64,000 nt of DNA from Terriglobales bacterium (GTDB taxonomy: Bacteria; Acidobacteriota; Terriglobia; Terriglobales; Acidobacteriaceae): assembly GCA_035567895.1 (NCBI GenBank), contig DATMPC010000088.1, forward strand, positions 1 to 64,000, written 5' to 3'. Both the position numbers and the translations under genes were made by a program. Numbering within the stretch: the first letter of the stretch is position 1; each line of letters begins with the position of its first letter. The notes beneath the pieces are model-generated. The model was given only the letters and a program-made list of their open reading frames with translations. It was not told the origin of the DNA and searched no databases. Positions 26,890-36,971 of this stretch are shown here, in pieces.

Positions 26890-29019
26890 ATGAATGCGCT
26901 GCTCCGAAAACTGAAAGGGCGTCTTGTCGAATGGGGTTCCTACCCGCGCAGCGGACTCGCGCGCTTCACGGTTTGGGTAGCCGCACTCTACATTGCGTCA
27001 GAGATTCTCGCGTTCGCTACGCCGGCAAAGTCGAAGTGGGCGGGAATCTTCGCGGCCTGGGGCGGATTCTTTGAGTTTGTCCTCATCCTTTCCGGCATTC
27101 TGCTTCTGATTCGTTGGATCAGACGCAAGCTTCTGTGGCGCCTGCGCAACCGGCTCATCGTTACTTATGTGTTCATCGGCGTGATCCCGGTCGTACTGAT
27201 CCTCGCGATGTTCGCGATTTCCGGATATCTGCTCGGAAACCAGCTCACGACGCTGCTCGTACATCGCGATTTGCTGGCAGAAGTACAGAGCTTGGACACA
27301 CTGACCTCGACGGTTTCCGCGGAGATCGCAAGCCATTTGGAGAAGAAGGCCAAAGGTCCAATTCAGCTTTCCACCCTTGCTCCAGGCGGACCGACAGCGC
27401 ACTTCCCGCAGTGGACGATTGCAGCCTGGTTGAACGCCCAACGAATCGAGATCATGAATGCCGGTTCCCCTCGCGAGGAACTGGCCGATCCCTCGCGCAC
27501 GCTACGTGGCGTGGTGTCTTACAACCACGGATTAATCATTCGCAGCTTCCGCGAGCACAAATCACCGGCCGGGACTTTGCAGGTCGTAATGGTGGTACCC
27601 ATTAGCGAGGCGCTTCTTTCCAGAGCTGTTCCCGACTTGGGACAAGTCACCCTATACGCGATGGAATTGGTAGAGAGCAAGACTGGAGGCCAGGTTTCGG
27701 TTACTTTCACCGATAAGAACGCCAAAGGAAATAAGAACTTCACGCCTATACCGGCGGTAAGTGCCGGTTCAGCGCCGGTTCCGGAGTACAGGTTTGATCC
27801 ACGACTTCACTTTGGATCCGTTTTTCCTGCAAGCGAGTGGCACACAGCCAGCAGTATTCCAACATTGGTAACGGTAGACACGCGTCCATCGGTTTTGAAT
27901 CATCGCGTGTTCACTGATCTGGGCGATGTCGGATCGGCAGTTCTGATCGCTCTCACTGCAGTTGCGATTGCTTTCGGCATCATCGAACTCATTGCGCTCG
28001 TCATTGGTGTGAGACTGACAAGAACCATTACGGGTTCGATCGCGCATCTGTATCGAGCCACACAATATGTAAATCGAGGCGACTTGACGCATCGCATCAA
28101 GGTCGAGTCCGACGACCAATTGGCATCGCTGGAAACATCGTTTAATTCCATGACTCAGTCTCTCGAGCGGCTGCTCCAGGAGCAGAAGGAGAAGCAGCGC
28201 CTCGAAAACGAATTGGCAATCGGCGCAGAGGTGCAGGCGCAACTCTTTCCGCGCGATCCGAAGGCTCTGGAGTCGCTGGAGCTCCATGGCATCTGCAAGC
28301 CGGCGCGCACGGTGAGCGGCGACTACTACGATTTTGTCGCACTCGGTGAAGAGCGATTGGGAATTGCCGTGGGCGATATCAGCGGAAAGGGCATTTCGGC
28401 GGCACTACTGATGGCGACAATTCACTCAGCCGTTCGCGTCTTCGAGCTGGGCGCCGAGCCGGAGCGTGGACAGCTTGTGGCAGCCGGAGCGGCGGCAATC
28501 GCCTCCACAGCAAACACACGGACGCGACGATGGTCAGTAGCCGCAGAGCGAATGCAATCGCCGGCGGATGTTCTGACTCTATTGAACCGGCACCTGTACA
28601 ACAGCACTACGCCGGAAAAATACGCTACGCTCTTTTTGGGAATTTTTGACGGCCCATCGCGGAAGTTCACATATTCCAATGGCGGACACTTGCCTCCATT
28701 TGTCATTCACGATTCTGGCACTTCGAGGAAACTGGAAACCGGTGGATTGGTAGTTGGCCTATTTCCCGAAATCGTGCTCGAAGAAGAGGAAGTAAAGCTC
28801 TCGAAGGGCGACATCTTCGTTGCTTTTAGCGATGGCGTTACCGAGCCAGAGAATGAGTTCGGAGAATTCGGTGAAGAGCGCCTGCTCGATTTAGTGCGCA
28901 GTAATCGACATCTGCCGCTCGAAAGGATCTCGGAGATCGTGATCGCTGCGGTCCAGGATTGGATCGGCGAGAACGAACAGCCCGATGACGTAACACTGGT
29001 GTTGGCAAGGGTCAGATAG
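26890..29019 (+). CDS. Membrane HAMP-SpoIIE (PP2C-type) serine phosphatase, RsbU-like
   Basis: A 709-residue regulatory phosphatase. Three helices in the first 115 residues and another at about 335-360 (AVAIAFGIIELIALVIGV) flank an extracytoplasmic sensor region of about 220 residues. A HAMP linker (TRTITGSIAHLYRATQYV, RGDLTHRIKVESDDQL) and a short coiled coil (LLQEQKEKQRLENELAIGAE) lead to the PP2C/SpoIIE domain with metal-binding SGDYYDF, VGDISGKGISAALLMA and FSDGVTEPEN. Proteins of this type dephosphorylate an anti-sigma antagonist. No anti-sigma or antagonist gene is nearby. A low-complexity insertion of about 35 residues (ERGQLVAAGAAAIASTANTR) interrupts the domain after LLMATIHSAVR. Confidence 0.9.
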   Translation: MNALLRKLKGRLVEWGSYPRSGLARFTVWVAALYIASEILAFATPAKSKWAGIFAAWGGFFEFVLILSGILLLIRWIRRKLLWRLRNRLIVTYVFIGVIPVVLILAMFAISGYLLGNQLTTLLVHRDLLAEVQSLDTLTSTVSAEIASHLEKKAKGPIQLSTLAPGGPTAHFPQWTIAAWLNAQRIEIMNAGSPREELADPSRTLRGVVSYNHGLIIRSFREHKSPAGTLQVVMVVPISEALLSRAVPDLGQVTLYAMELVESKTGGQVSVTFTDKNAKGNKNFTPIPAVSAGSAPVPEYRFDPRLHFGSVFPASEWHTASSIPTLVTVDTRPSVLNHRVFTDLGDVGSAVLIALTAVAIAFGIIELIALVIGVRLTRTITGSIAHLYRATQYVNRGDLTHRIKVESDDQLASLETSFNSMTQSLERLLQEQKEKQRLENELAIGAEVQAQLFPRDPKALESLELHGICKPARTVSGDYYDFVALGEERLGIAVGDISGKGISAALLMATIHSAVRVFELGAEPERGQLVAAGAAAIASTANTRTRRWSVAAERMQSPADVLTLLNRHLYNSTTPEKYATLFLGIFDGPSRKFTYSNGGHLPPFVIHDSGTSRKLETGGLVVGLFPEIVLEEEEVKLSKGDIFVAFSDGVTEPENEFGEFGEERLLDLVRSNRHLPLERISEIVIAAVQDWIGENEQPDDVTLVLARVR

Positions 29020-29048
29020 TACAACTGCCGGCAGGCGCGTCAGTACCA

Positions 29049-29103
29049 TCCGCGGTAGCGGATGGGTCAACGAGCTTTACCCCGCCCGCTACCGCAGGCG
29101 GCA
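29049..29103. repeat. Short inverted repeat (CCGCGGTAGCGGATGGGT) in the recJ leader
   Basis: CCGCGGTAGCGGATGGGT at 29050-29067 faces CCCGCCCGCTACCGCAGG at 29081-29099. The same 18-mer occurs at 14561-14578 behind the secretin-domain gene, so it belongs to a dispersed family. Confidence 0.7.
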
Positions 29104-29114
29104 CCGAGGAAGCA

Positions 29115-30881
29115 TTGCGCTGGACCACCAGATTCGTCGACGAACAGCTCACCAGCCTAATCACCCGCGAAGCCCGACTCTCTCCGCTCGTTGCCCGTCT
29201 ACTTGTGGCTCGTGGAGTAACCACAGCCGACGCTGCAGTTCGCTTTCTTGATCCCAAGCTAGACCATCTGCATTCGCCTTATCTGATGAAGGGAATGCGC
29301 GAAGGCGTCGCGCGTATTCAACAGGCGATCAGTACGCGTGAGCGCATCCTTATTTATGGCGATTACGACGTCGACGGCACCACCGCCATCGTCATCCTGA
29401 AACGCGCGATCGAAATCCTGGGTGGAGCTGCAGACTTCCACGTGCCACATCGCATTCGCGATGGTTATGGGATGAAAGATGACGTGATCGAGCGCGCCGC
29501 TGCCGACGGAGTGCGGCTGGTGATCAGCGTCGATACCGGCATCCGCGCATTCGCAGCAGCCGAGGCCGCCCGACGCGTCGGACTCGATCTGATCGTAACC
29601 GACCATCACCTTCCCGAAAGTGGACAGCTTCCCCATGCGCTCGCCGTCCTCAATCCTAATCAGCCGGACTGTACTTATCCATGCAAGTCTCTCTGCGGCG
29701 CGGGGATCGCTTTCAAGATAGCGCAAGCTTTGCTTGAAGCACGCGATGAAGCCGACGCCCGACGACGCCTGCTGCCCTCGTTCCTTAAGATGGCGGCAAT
29801 CGCCACCATCGCCGACGCTGTCCCTCTGGTCGGCGAAAACCGTGTGATTGCCAAATTGGGACTCGCAGGACTGCGAGATCCCCGGAACCCAGGACTCCGC
29901 GCACTCATGACAGTCGCCCAGCTCGCGGACAAGCAACGACAGCTTTCGGCATCTGATGTTGCTTTCCGCATCGCTCCGCGCATGAACGCCGCTGGGCGCA
30001 TGGATGTAGCTCAAACTGTTATCGAACTGTTCGAGGCTAAAGAAGAAGATAAGGCGCGCGATCTGGCGTCACGGCTCAATCAGCTCAACTCCGACCGCCA
30101 ACAGAGCGAGCAGCAGATCGTGCAGTCTTTGGAGCAGCGTCTCACCGAACCTCAGTTCGCGGATGCGCGTTGCATTGTTCTCGATGGCGATGGCTGGCAT
30201 CGTGGCGTGATCGGTATCGCCGCCACTCGGGTGGTCGAGCGCACGTACAGGCCCGCCCTCGTCATCAGCCGCGAGAATGGCGAAGGACACGGCTCCGGCC
30301 GTTCCATTCCAGCATTCCATCTGCTGGCGGCACTCGAAAGCTGCCACGAACTCTTCACCCGCTTTGGCGGCCACTCGCACGCTGTAGGTTTCTCACTACC
30401 GTCTGAGCGCATCGCAGAACTGCGTCAGCGACTCGACGATTATGCGCGCGACCGCCTCACGCCAAATGACTTGATCCCCGTGCTCGAAGCGGAATCAGAA
30501 ATCGAGCTAAGCGGCATCACTCCCGAATTGATTCGCACAGTTCAGCGCATGGAGCCGTTCGGTGTCGGCAACCGCGAGCCGATGTTTATTTCGCGCAATC
30601 TGCGCGTGTTATTGCCGCCAAAGGTCCTGAAAGAAAAGCACACAAAACTCCGCGTGGAACAAACTAACGGAAGAGCCATGCGCTTCGACGCCATGGCCTG
30701 GCGCATGGCCGAACGAATCTCGAACGAAGGCATCCTCGCCAACGACTGTGTCGATGTCGCTTTTACGCTGGACGAAAATACTCATCCGGAGTTTGGCGGG
30801 ATCGAGCTTCGGGTGTGCGATTTTTTTCGCAGTGGGAACCAACGCATAGATGAGACTGCGCAGGGAACGGCAGCCGTATGA
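29115..30881 (+). CDS. recJ: Single-stranded-DNA-specific exonuclease RecJ
   Basis: A 588-residue DHH-family 5'-3' exonuclease used in recombination and repair. Motifs seen are YGDYDVDGTTA (I), SVDTG (II), VTDHHLPES (III) and CGAGIAFKIAQ in the DHH domain, then the DHHA1 domain (GEGHGSGRSIPAFHL, FGGHSHAVGFSL) and a C-terminal OB-type domain (VLKEKHTKLRVEQTNG). It starts at a TTG with GAGGAA just upstream; no ATG in frame fits better. The leader contains a dispersed inverted repeat. It is on the same strand as the SpoIIE-type phosphatase, about 95 bases away. Confidence 0.94.
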   Translation: MRWTTRFVDEQLTSLITREARLSPLVARLLVARGVTTADAAVRFLDPKLDHLHSPYLMKGMREGVARIQQAISTRERILIYGDYDVDGTTAIVILKRAIEILGGAADFHVPHRIRDGYGMKDDVIERAAADGVRLVISVDTGIRAFAAAEAARRVGLDLIVTDHHLPESGQLPHALAVLNPNQPDCTYPCKSLCGAGIAFKIAQALLEARDEADARRRLLPSFLKMAAIATIADAVPLVGENRVIAKLGLAGLRDPRNPGLRALMTVAQLADKQRQLSASDVAFRIAPRMNAAGRMDVAQTVIELFEAKEEDKARDLASRLNQLNSDRQQSEQQIVQSLEQRLTEPQFADARCIVLDGDGWHRGVIGIAATRVVERTYRPALVISRENGEGHGSGRSIPAFHLLAALESCHELFTRFGGHSHAVGFSLPSERIAELRQRLDDYARDRLTPNDLIPVLEAESEIELSGITPELIRTVQRMEPFGVGNREPMFISRNLRVLLPPKVLKEKHTKLRVEQTNGRAMRFDAMAWRMAERISNEGILANDCVDVAFTLDENTHPEFGGIELRVCDFFRSGNQRIDETAQGTAAV

Positions 30882-31104
30882 CAAAAGATTTTCTGGCGGG
30901 GCAGGAAGTCGATGGCCTACAGATCATAGACCCCCTTCAATCATGAACCCTAGTCACAACCAAATGCCCATCGCGCACGACCCGCCAGTCACGCGGTCGC
31001 CGCGGCTTTCATTCGGCAAATCTGGCGCAGCGCTGCGAGCCAGAGCGAACTAGCCATCTTGCTCGCGGCTGTACCCTGCGCCTCGTACCCTGTAACCTGA
31101 TCTT
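30882..31104. other. Intergenic region before the lpt-rpoN cluster
   Basis: No gene or strong hairpin recognised. It presumably holds the promoter of the fused lptC-lptA gene, but no boxes stand out. Confidence 0.4.
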
Positions 31105-33528
31105 GTGGCTTCGGTTTTCTCTCGCCTGCGATTTTGGGTAGGACTCTCGACACTGCTCATGGTGGCGGTTGTCGCTGGGTTCTATGTCTACGCACGCTAC
31201 CGTGTGCAGCGGGCCATCCATGAGCTTCCCGCGAAACTCGGCGTAGACATTCAGCAGAACACTGAAGGCTTCACTTACTCACAGGCTGCAGGCGGGCACA
31301 CCATTTTTTCCATCAGCGCCGCGAACGCCATTCGCTACAAGCAGGGCGGCAAGGCCGAGCTGCACAAAGTCAAGATCATTTCCTACGGGCGGCAGTCGGA
31401 CCGGCTGGATGAAATCACTGGAGACGACTTCGAGTACGACGCGGAGAGCGGGGACATAACCGCCAAAGGAAGGGTCTCGATTGAACTCCAGGCTGTACAG
31501 CCGGCAACGGCCACTCCCGGTACGAGTCCCAAAAAGGTCGGGAGTCCGCTGCACCTTGAGACCAGCGGCCTCATATTCAACAAGATTACTGGTGTCGCAA
31601 AAACCTCGGAGAAGATCGCGTTCGTTTTGCCTCAGGGAAGTGGCTCGGCGGTTGGGGCGACCTACGATTCGAAGAAAAACACGTTCCAGCTTCGCTCTGA
31701 CATTCATCTGTTGACCAGTGGGCCGAAGCCGATGAACCTGCGAGCCGATAGTGCTCTGTTTGAGCAGGAATCGCAGGAATTGATGCTCACAGACCTGCGG
31801 GCGCAATCTGGCATTCGCCGTTTGGAAGCGCAGCAAGTGATTTTGCATTTGCGCGATGACAATACGGTAGAGCGTGCCGACGCAAGCGGAGGAGTGAATG
31901 CCCTTGTGCAGGGAGTAAGACGTGCGCAGCTTCACGCCGCTGAGGCAAGTTTCACATTCGGAGCGCAGAATCAGGCCATCAGCGGGCGGCTCGCGGGCGG
32001 AGTCACATGGGAGACCAGCGGCTCCACGGCATCACGTGGGAACGCCGGGCGCGTCATTCTGGCGTTCGGACCTAACAATCAGATCAAGTCGGCGCAGCTC
32101 AGGGATAACGTAGATCTGGTTCAATTTTCTTCGGTCCAAAATGGGAAACAGATATCTCCGACGAAAACGGACGCGGCATTGATAGGACAAGGCCCACAGC
32201 CGAGGGCGGCTTTGCCACAACCGCCCTTGCGGCAGCCAGGTGTGCCGGAACAACAGGCAACAGAACAGCCGCAAAGCGCTGAGTTTCGCGGTGATGGGCT
32301 TGACTTGGTCGTTATAAACGGCAGCCAGGTCCAGACGGCGACTAGCATCGGAGCCGCCCAAGTCGCGCTGGCTACTCCACAAAAAAGTGGACTGACGGGC
32401 GCTCAGCCACAGAACGGAAAGACGGTGATCACGGCCAGTCGATTTGAGGCGAAGTTTGCGAAAGATAATCGAATCTCCACACTCGCTGGAAGTTCTCCGG
32501 TAAAAATCGTTTCTGCAGCGCCGGGCCAACCGGCCCGCATCAGTCAGAGCCACGATCTACTCGCGACGTTCAGCAAGGGCAAGACTCAGACGCTCGAAGA
32601 AGTAGTCCAGAGCGGGGATGTGCAGATGCAGGAAGCCAAGCGCTCGGCTACGGCGGATCAGGCTACGTTTAATCAGTCGAGCGATTCAATGGCCTTGACC
32701 GGAAATGTGCGCTACAAGGATGACGCGACCGGCTCGGCACTCACCAGCGACACTTTGGTCCTAAACCGGGCGACTGGGGAAACGTCCGCTAACGGAGGCG
32801 TCAAGACGACGTACGCCGAACAAAAGGCAACGCCCTCAGGAGGAGTGCTTTCGGCTTCGCAGGCGGTGCACGTCACTGCCGAACAAATGGTGGCGAAGAA
32901 CTCTACGGGCACAGCCCGTTACTCAGGACGCTCCCGGCTGTGGCAAGGAGGCAATATCGTTCAGGCGCCTGTTATCGAGTTCAACCGAAACGGGCGCACT
33001 CTGGATGCCAGAGCGGAGGGCAGCCAGCGAGTTTCCACAGTTTTTGTACAGCCGGACAAGAACGGGAAGAACGCTCCCGTCGAAGTAAATGCGGATCGCC
33101 TGCGTTACGAAGAGGCCCAGAGAAAAGCGTTTTTCGAGGGATCAATTCTTGTCCACAGTGCCGATTCGACACTTCGCGCGAACAAGGCAGTAATCACGTT
33201 GAAGCCGCGAGCTGCTGGTCAGGAAGCCAAAACGCAACCGCCTAAAGCTCAGCAACAAGGTGCTCCAAACGAGGTGCAAACGATAGACGCAACGGGTGAT
33301 ATTCAGCTTGAGCAACCCAGCAGAAAAGCGATAGGTGAGCGTCTTGTATATACCACTGACGAAGGAAAGTTCGTTCTGACCGGACTACCCAGCGTTCCGC
33401 CTAGCATTTTTGATGCCGAACACGGTCAAGTTACGGGAGTTTCGTTGACCTTCTTCAACCGCGATGGTAGAGTTCTCGTGGATGGTAGCAATTCAACGTC
33501 CATAACCCAGACTCGGTTCAAGAAATGA
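31105..33528 (+). CDS. Fused LptC-LptA-like lipopolysaccharide export protein
   Basis: An 807-residue periplasmic protein with one N-terminal anchor ([19 protein letters not shown]). An LptC-like domain follows ([46 protein letters not shown]). Several OstA/LptA-type beta-jellyroll repeats come next ([76 protein letters not shown]). The family's usual LptC and LptA are separate proteins of about 190 and 180 residues. Here they appear fused and much enlarged, which would give a continuous bridge from the inner membrane toward LptD. The GTG start lacks a strong ribosome binding site. It overlaps lptB by four bases. Confidence 0.85.
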   Translation: MASVFSRLRFWVGLSTLLMVAVVAGFYVYARYRVQRAIHELPAKLGVDIQQNTEGFTYSQAAGGHTIFSISAANAIRYKQGGKAELHKVKIISYGRQSDRLDEITGDDFEYDAESGDITAKGRVSIELQAVQPATATPGTSPKKVGSPLHLETSGLIFNKITGVAKTSEKIAFVLPQGSGSAVGATYDSKKNTFQLRSDIHLLTSGPKPMNLRADSALFEQESQELMLTDLRAQSGIRRLEAQQVILHLRDDNTVERADASGGVNALVQGVRRAQLHAAEASFTFGAQNQAISGRLAGGVTWETSGSTASRGNAGRVILAFGPNNQIKSAQLRDNVDLVQFSSVQNGKQISPTKTDAALIGQGPQPRAALPQPPLRQPGVPEQQATEQPQSAEFRGDGLDLVVINGSQVQTATSIGAAQVALATPQKSGLTGAQPQNGKTVITASRFEAKFAKDNRISTLAGSSPVKIVSAAPGQPARISQSHDLLATFSKGKTQTLEEVVQSGDVQMQEAKRSATADQATFNQSSDSMALTGNVRYKDDATGSALTSDTLVLNRATGETSANGGVKTTYAEQKATPSGGVLSASQAVHVTAEQMVAKNSTGTARYSGRSRLWQGGNIVQAPVIEFNRNGRTLDARAEGSQRVSTVFVQPDKNGKNAPVEVNADRLRYEEAQRKAFFEGSILVHSADSTLRANKAVITLKPRAAGQEAKTQPPKAQQQGAPNEVQTIDATGDIQLEQPSRKAIGERLVYTTDEGKFVLTGLPSVPPSIFDAEHGQVTGVSLTFFNRDGRVLVDGSNSTSITQTRFKK

Positions 33529-34259
33529 TGCAGCAAACCCTCTCGACCGACCAGATAGGCAAAGCCTACAGGGGTCGGAGGGTAGTGAACGGGGTCACTC
33601 TCCACATAAATCAGGGTGAGGTAGTGGGCTTGCTAGGGCCTAACGGGGCCGGCAAAACGACGAGTTTTTACATGATCGTCGGCTTGGTGGTGCCAGACAC
33701 GGGCCGGATTGCGATCGATGGCGCGGACATAACTGATGTCCCGATGTACCTGCGGGCGCGAAATTATGGGATCAGCTATCTTCCCCAGGAACCTTCGGTC
33801 TTTCGCAAGCTGACGGTCGAGGAAAACATCATGGCCATCCTTGAGGCCCAGCCGCTCTCCTGGGAGAACCGGCGCAGCCGCATGGAGACCCTGATTGAAC
33901 AGCTCGGACTCGGGCATATCCGTAAGACGCGTGGATATGCGTTATCGGGCGGCGAACGACGCCGCGTGGAAATCGCGCGCTGCTTATGCATTCGCCCGAC
34001 ATTCATTTTGCTGGATGAGCCGTTTTCAGGCATCGATCCGATCGCGGTGCTCGATCTGCAGAAGATCATTTTTGATCTGAAGGCCAGCGGAATCGGAGTG
34101 CTTATCACGGATCACAACGTGCGCGAAACATTATCGGTAACGGATCGTGCCTACATCATCAATCAAGGCAAGATCTTCCGCTCGGGGACGCCCGAGCAGT
34201 TGGGTAACGATCCTGAGGTGAAGAGAGTTTATCTGGGAGAGAGCTTCTCTCTCGTTTAA
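33525..34259 (+). CDS. lptB: LPS export ABC transporter ATPase LptB
   Basis: The 244-residue cytoplasmic ATPase that powers lipopolysaccharide extraction with LptFG. Walker A is GPNGAGKT (38-45), the Q-loop is in [12 protein letters not shown], the signature is [14 protein letters not shown], Walker B is [10 protein letters not shown], and the switch His is in ITDHNVRET. Its ATGA start overlaps the stop of the LptC-LptA gene. The LptFG permease genes are not in this window. Confidence 0.96.
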   Translation: MMQQTLSTDQIGKAYRGRRVVNGVTLHINQGEVVGLLGPNGAGKTTSFYMIVGLVVPDTGRIAIDGADITDVPMYLRARNYGISYLPQEPSVFRKLTVEENIMAILEAQPLSWENRRSRMETLIEQLGLGHIRKTRGYALSGGERRRVEIARCLCIRPTFILLDEPFSGIDPIAVLDLQKIIFDLKASGIGVLITDHNVRETLSVTDRAYIINQGKIFRSGTPEQLGNDPEVKRVYLGESFSLV

Positions 34260-34294
34260 CCAAGTTAAGAAATCCGGGCACTCATTGGAAGTTA

Positions 34295-36064
34295 ATGGTC
34301 CTACTTCAGAACAAACTTAATCTCAAGGTCTCGCAGAAGCAGATCCTCACACCGGGGCTCGTGCAAATGGTCAGCGTTCTTGCGCTGAACAAGCTCGAGT
34401 TGAAGGAGATGATCAATGCCGAGATCGTCGAGAATCCCGTTCTGGAGGAACTCGAATCCAATATTCCGCTGCTCGATCAAGTCGCTGGCAGGGAGGCTGA
34501 TCGCGAGCGTGCGGAAGCCCCTGAACAGCCACCGCTCACCGCGGGAGAACAGGCCGGTGAGAAAAAGGATCCGTTCGAAGAAATCGATTTCGGCTCCTAT
34601 TTCAAGGACTATCTCGATCCGGGATTCCGGAGCCCACAGGATTTTGAAAGCTCCGATCGTCCCTCGTTTGAGAATTTTCTTTCCAAGCCTGGTAATTTGA
34701 CCGATCACCTGATGTGGCAGCTCGGCGCCGTGAGTGTGCTGCCGGAAGTTCGTGCTGCCGCTGAACTCGTGATCGGCAACTTGAGTGACGATGGTTATTT
34801 AGTCGCCTCCGATGAAGAGCTGATGGCTGCTGCTCGCGGCGAGAGTGTTGAACTTGAGACTGCTACTCCACCCCCGGGGACTAATGGAACGGCCACTGCG
34901 GCGAAGAATGCAGTCCTTGATCCAGACGCGGACGACTCCTTCATTCACGAGCCCGACGAAGTTCTGGTTGGCAGCTACGTTGGCGCCCAGCCGATGACAA
35001 TGGCACCAGCGCCAACTCTCAAGCCTGCAGTTTTACCAAGTCCTTCGCTGACTTCCGGGCAGCGCGAGCCAGCAGTTGAACCTCCATTCACCATCGACGA
35101 CCTGCGCGAGGCTATCGATCTTATTCGCCAGATGGATCCGATCGGCGTGGCTGCCCGTGACCTTCGCGAGTGTCTGCTTCTGCAACTGCGCGATCTGGAA
35201 CATCAGGTAAACAATCGCGTTCTGAACGGCGATTCCGAGATCCAGAACCAGCACTTGGCGCAGATTCAGACAGCAACAGCAATCGTCGAGACACAACTGC
35301 GCAATGTGCAGAACCGGCAATATAAGGACATCGCTCGTGCCATCCAGCGTCCGCTGGATTCAGTGATGGATGCTCTGAATTTCCTCAAAACGCTCGATCC
35401 CAAGCCGGGGCAGCGTTACAACCAGGTAGAGCCGCGACTGATCGAGCCCGACGTTGCCTTCGTGAAGCAGGGCGATGAGTACTTCGTGCTGATGAACGAA
35501 GACGATATTCCTGTACTCCGGTTGAATCCCGGATACAAAAAGTTGCTTAATCGCGACGCCGCCGAAAAAGATGTTCGCAATTATGTGAAAGAGCGGTATA
35601 AGTCTGCTATTCAGCTCATGAAGAACATCGAGCAGCGTAAGCAGACGATCCTGAAGACCTGCTACGCAATCATCGGGCGCCAGCGAGAATTCCTCGACCA
35701 CGGCATCGACCAATTGAAGCCAATGATGATCAAAGAAGTGGCCGAGGAAATTGGAGTTCATCCTTCCACCGTGAGCCGCGCGGTAGCCAACAAGTACGTG
35801 CATACACCGCAGGGTGTCTACGAGCTGCGCTACTTCTTCAGTGAGAGCGTGAACGGTCCGGAAGGTGGCGGGACCTCGCTGATGATCCTGAAGCGGCGGG
35901 TAAAGAAGTTGATCGAAGAAGAAGATTCGCGCCGTCCGCTGACCGACGAGCAAATCACGCGGATTCTGCAGTCGCAAGGAATCAACGTGACACGGCGCAC
36001 TGTGGCGAAGTATCGTGAGGATATGAAAATTCCAAGTACGCATCAGAGACGCGTAAAAGACTAG
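34295..36064 (+). CDS. rpoN: RNA polymerase sigma-54 factor RpoN
   Basis: A 589-residue sigma factor for -24/-12 promoters. The N-terminal Gln/Leu-rich activator-interacting region (LLQNKLNLKVSQKQILTPGL) is followed by an acidic linker, the core-binding domain (TIDDLREAIDLIRQMDPIGVAARDLRECLL), the HTH (EVAEEIGVHPSTVSRAVANKY) and the RpoN box (TRRTVAKYREDMKIPS). The linker, about residues 175-270, is longer and more Ala/Pro-rich than in enterobacterial RpoN, which totals about 480 residues. The start has GGAAG upstream. Its place after lptB matches the classic cluster. Confidence 0.96.
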   Translation: MVLLQNKLNLKVSQKQILTPGLVQMVSVLALNKLELKEMINAEIVENPVLEELESNIPLLDQVAGREADRERAEAPEQPPLTAGEQAGEKKDPFEEIDFGSYFKDYLDPGFRSPQDFESSDRPSFENFLSKPGNLTDHLMWQLGAVSVLPEVRAAAELVIGNLSDDGYLVASDEELMAAARGESVELETATPPPGTNGTATAAKNAVLDPDADDSFIHEPDEVLVGSYVGAQPMTMAPAPTLKPAVLPSPSLTSGQREPAVEPPFTIDDLREAIDLIRQMDPIGVAARDLRECLLLQLRDLEHQVNNRVLNGDSEIQNQHLAQIQTATAIVETQLRNVQNRQYKDIARAIQRPLDSVMDALNFLKTLDPKPGQRYNQVEPRLIEPDVAFVKQGDEYFVLMNEDDIPVLRLNPGYKKLLNRDAAEKDVRNYVKERYKSAIQLMKNIEQRKQTILKTCYAIIGRQREFLDHGIDQLKPMMIKEVAEEIGVHPSTVSRAVANKYVHTPQGVYELRYFFSESVNGPEGGGTSLMILKRRVKKLIEEEDSRRPLTDEQITRILQSQGINVTRRTVAKYREDMKIPSTHQRRVKD

Positions 36065-36202
36065 AACTGGCCATTTTGACGGTTGCCGATTGGCAACGCG
36101 GCTGATTTGCTGGAGAGGAGGAACCGGAACTCACACAGACATGTAACTGAGTGCAGCAAAGCCTTTCGATTCACAAGGACCAATGTATTCAGGAGGGAGT
36201 TA

Positions 36203-36802
36203 ATGAACGTCGAGTACACCGGAAGGCAGTATGAAGTCACTCCCGCAGTGCGCAAGCAGGTGGAACACGGCTTGGGCAAACTGGAAAAGCTCTTCGGCAG
36301 CACGTTCGATTCACACGTAATCCTCACCCTCGAGAAACACCGGCATATCGCCGAAATTACCGTAAAAGTTCGCAATCATCCGATCGTCGGCATCGCCGAA
36401 TCGACCGACATGTCCGTCGCCGTCGGCGAAGCGCTCGACAAGATCGATCGCCAGGCGATCAAGTACAAGACGCGCTGGCGGGCAAAGAAGCGCCACGCGC
36501 GCAAGACGCAGTGGTCTCCGGCGCTGGACAAGCAGCAGGCACAGCAAATGGCCGTCGGCAGTAATGCCGCGACTGCTGTTCCCGTTGTGGTTCATTCATT
36601 CCCCGCCGTCGCCAAACTCACCGAGGCCCATGTCGTAAAGTCGGACGACTCAGTAGCGATGCGTCCGATGACGCTCGAAGAGGCCGTCAAAGAAGCCGAA
36701 TTCCGCGATCGCGAAGTGTTTGTCTTCCGCGATCCCGAAGGCCGCGTCAAGGTGCTGCACCGGAAGAAAGACGGCAAGATGGAGCTGATAGAAGCGCCGT
36801 AA
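36203..36802 (+). CDS. hpf: Ribosome hibernation promoting factor, long form
   Basis: The ATG at 36203 has AGGAGGGAG at perfect spacing, so longer in-frame starts are rejected. The 199-residue protein has the N-terminal S30AE ribosome-binding domain (VEYTGRQYEVTPAVRKQVE, EALDKIDRQAIKYKTRW) and the C-terminal dimerisation domain of long HPF (RPMTLEEAVKEAEFRDREVF, VLHRKKDGKMELIE). Long HPF dimerises 70S ribosomes to 100S in stationary phase. A repeat-family-D element begins 3 bases after its stop. Confidence 0.95.
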   Translation: MNVEYTGRQYEVTPAVRKQVEHGLGKLEKLFGSTFDSHVILTLEKHRHIAEITVKVRNHPIVGIAESTDMSVAVGEALDKIDRQAIKYKTRWRAKKRHARKTQWSPALDKQQAQQMAVGSNAATAVPVVVHSFPAVAKLTEAHVVKSDDSVAMRPMTLEEAVKEAEFRDREVFVFRDPEGRVKVLHRKKDGKMELIEAP

Positions 36803-36805
36803 CAG

Positions 36806-36953
36806 AATCGGGTGATGGGGTCATCGGGTGATCGGGTGAAGTAAGAACTGAACTCACTTGCTTTTTTGGGTCGTTCAGAGTCACGACATCTGGATATATC
36901 GAGAAGTCCGAATCTCCAAGTCTTCCTTCACCCGATGACCCGATCGCCCGATT
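36806..36953. repeat. Inverted-repeat element family D, copy 2
   Basis: Left arm AATCGGGTGATGGGG, then CATCGGGTGATCGGGTGAAGT; right arm TTCACCCGATGACCCGATCG, then CCCGATT, at 36927-36953. It sits between hpf and rapZ, where ptsN lies in many bacteria, and contains a run of T (GCTTTTTTGGG) in the spacer. Confidence 0.85.
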
Positions 36954-36971
36954 CCCTGCTACCATTCGCTC

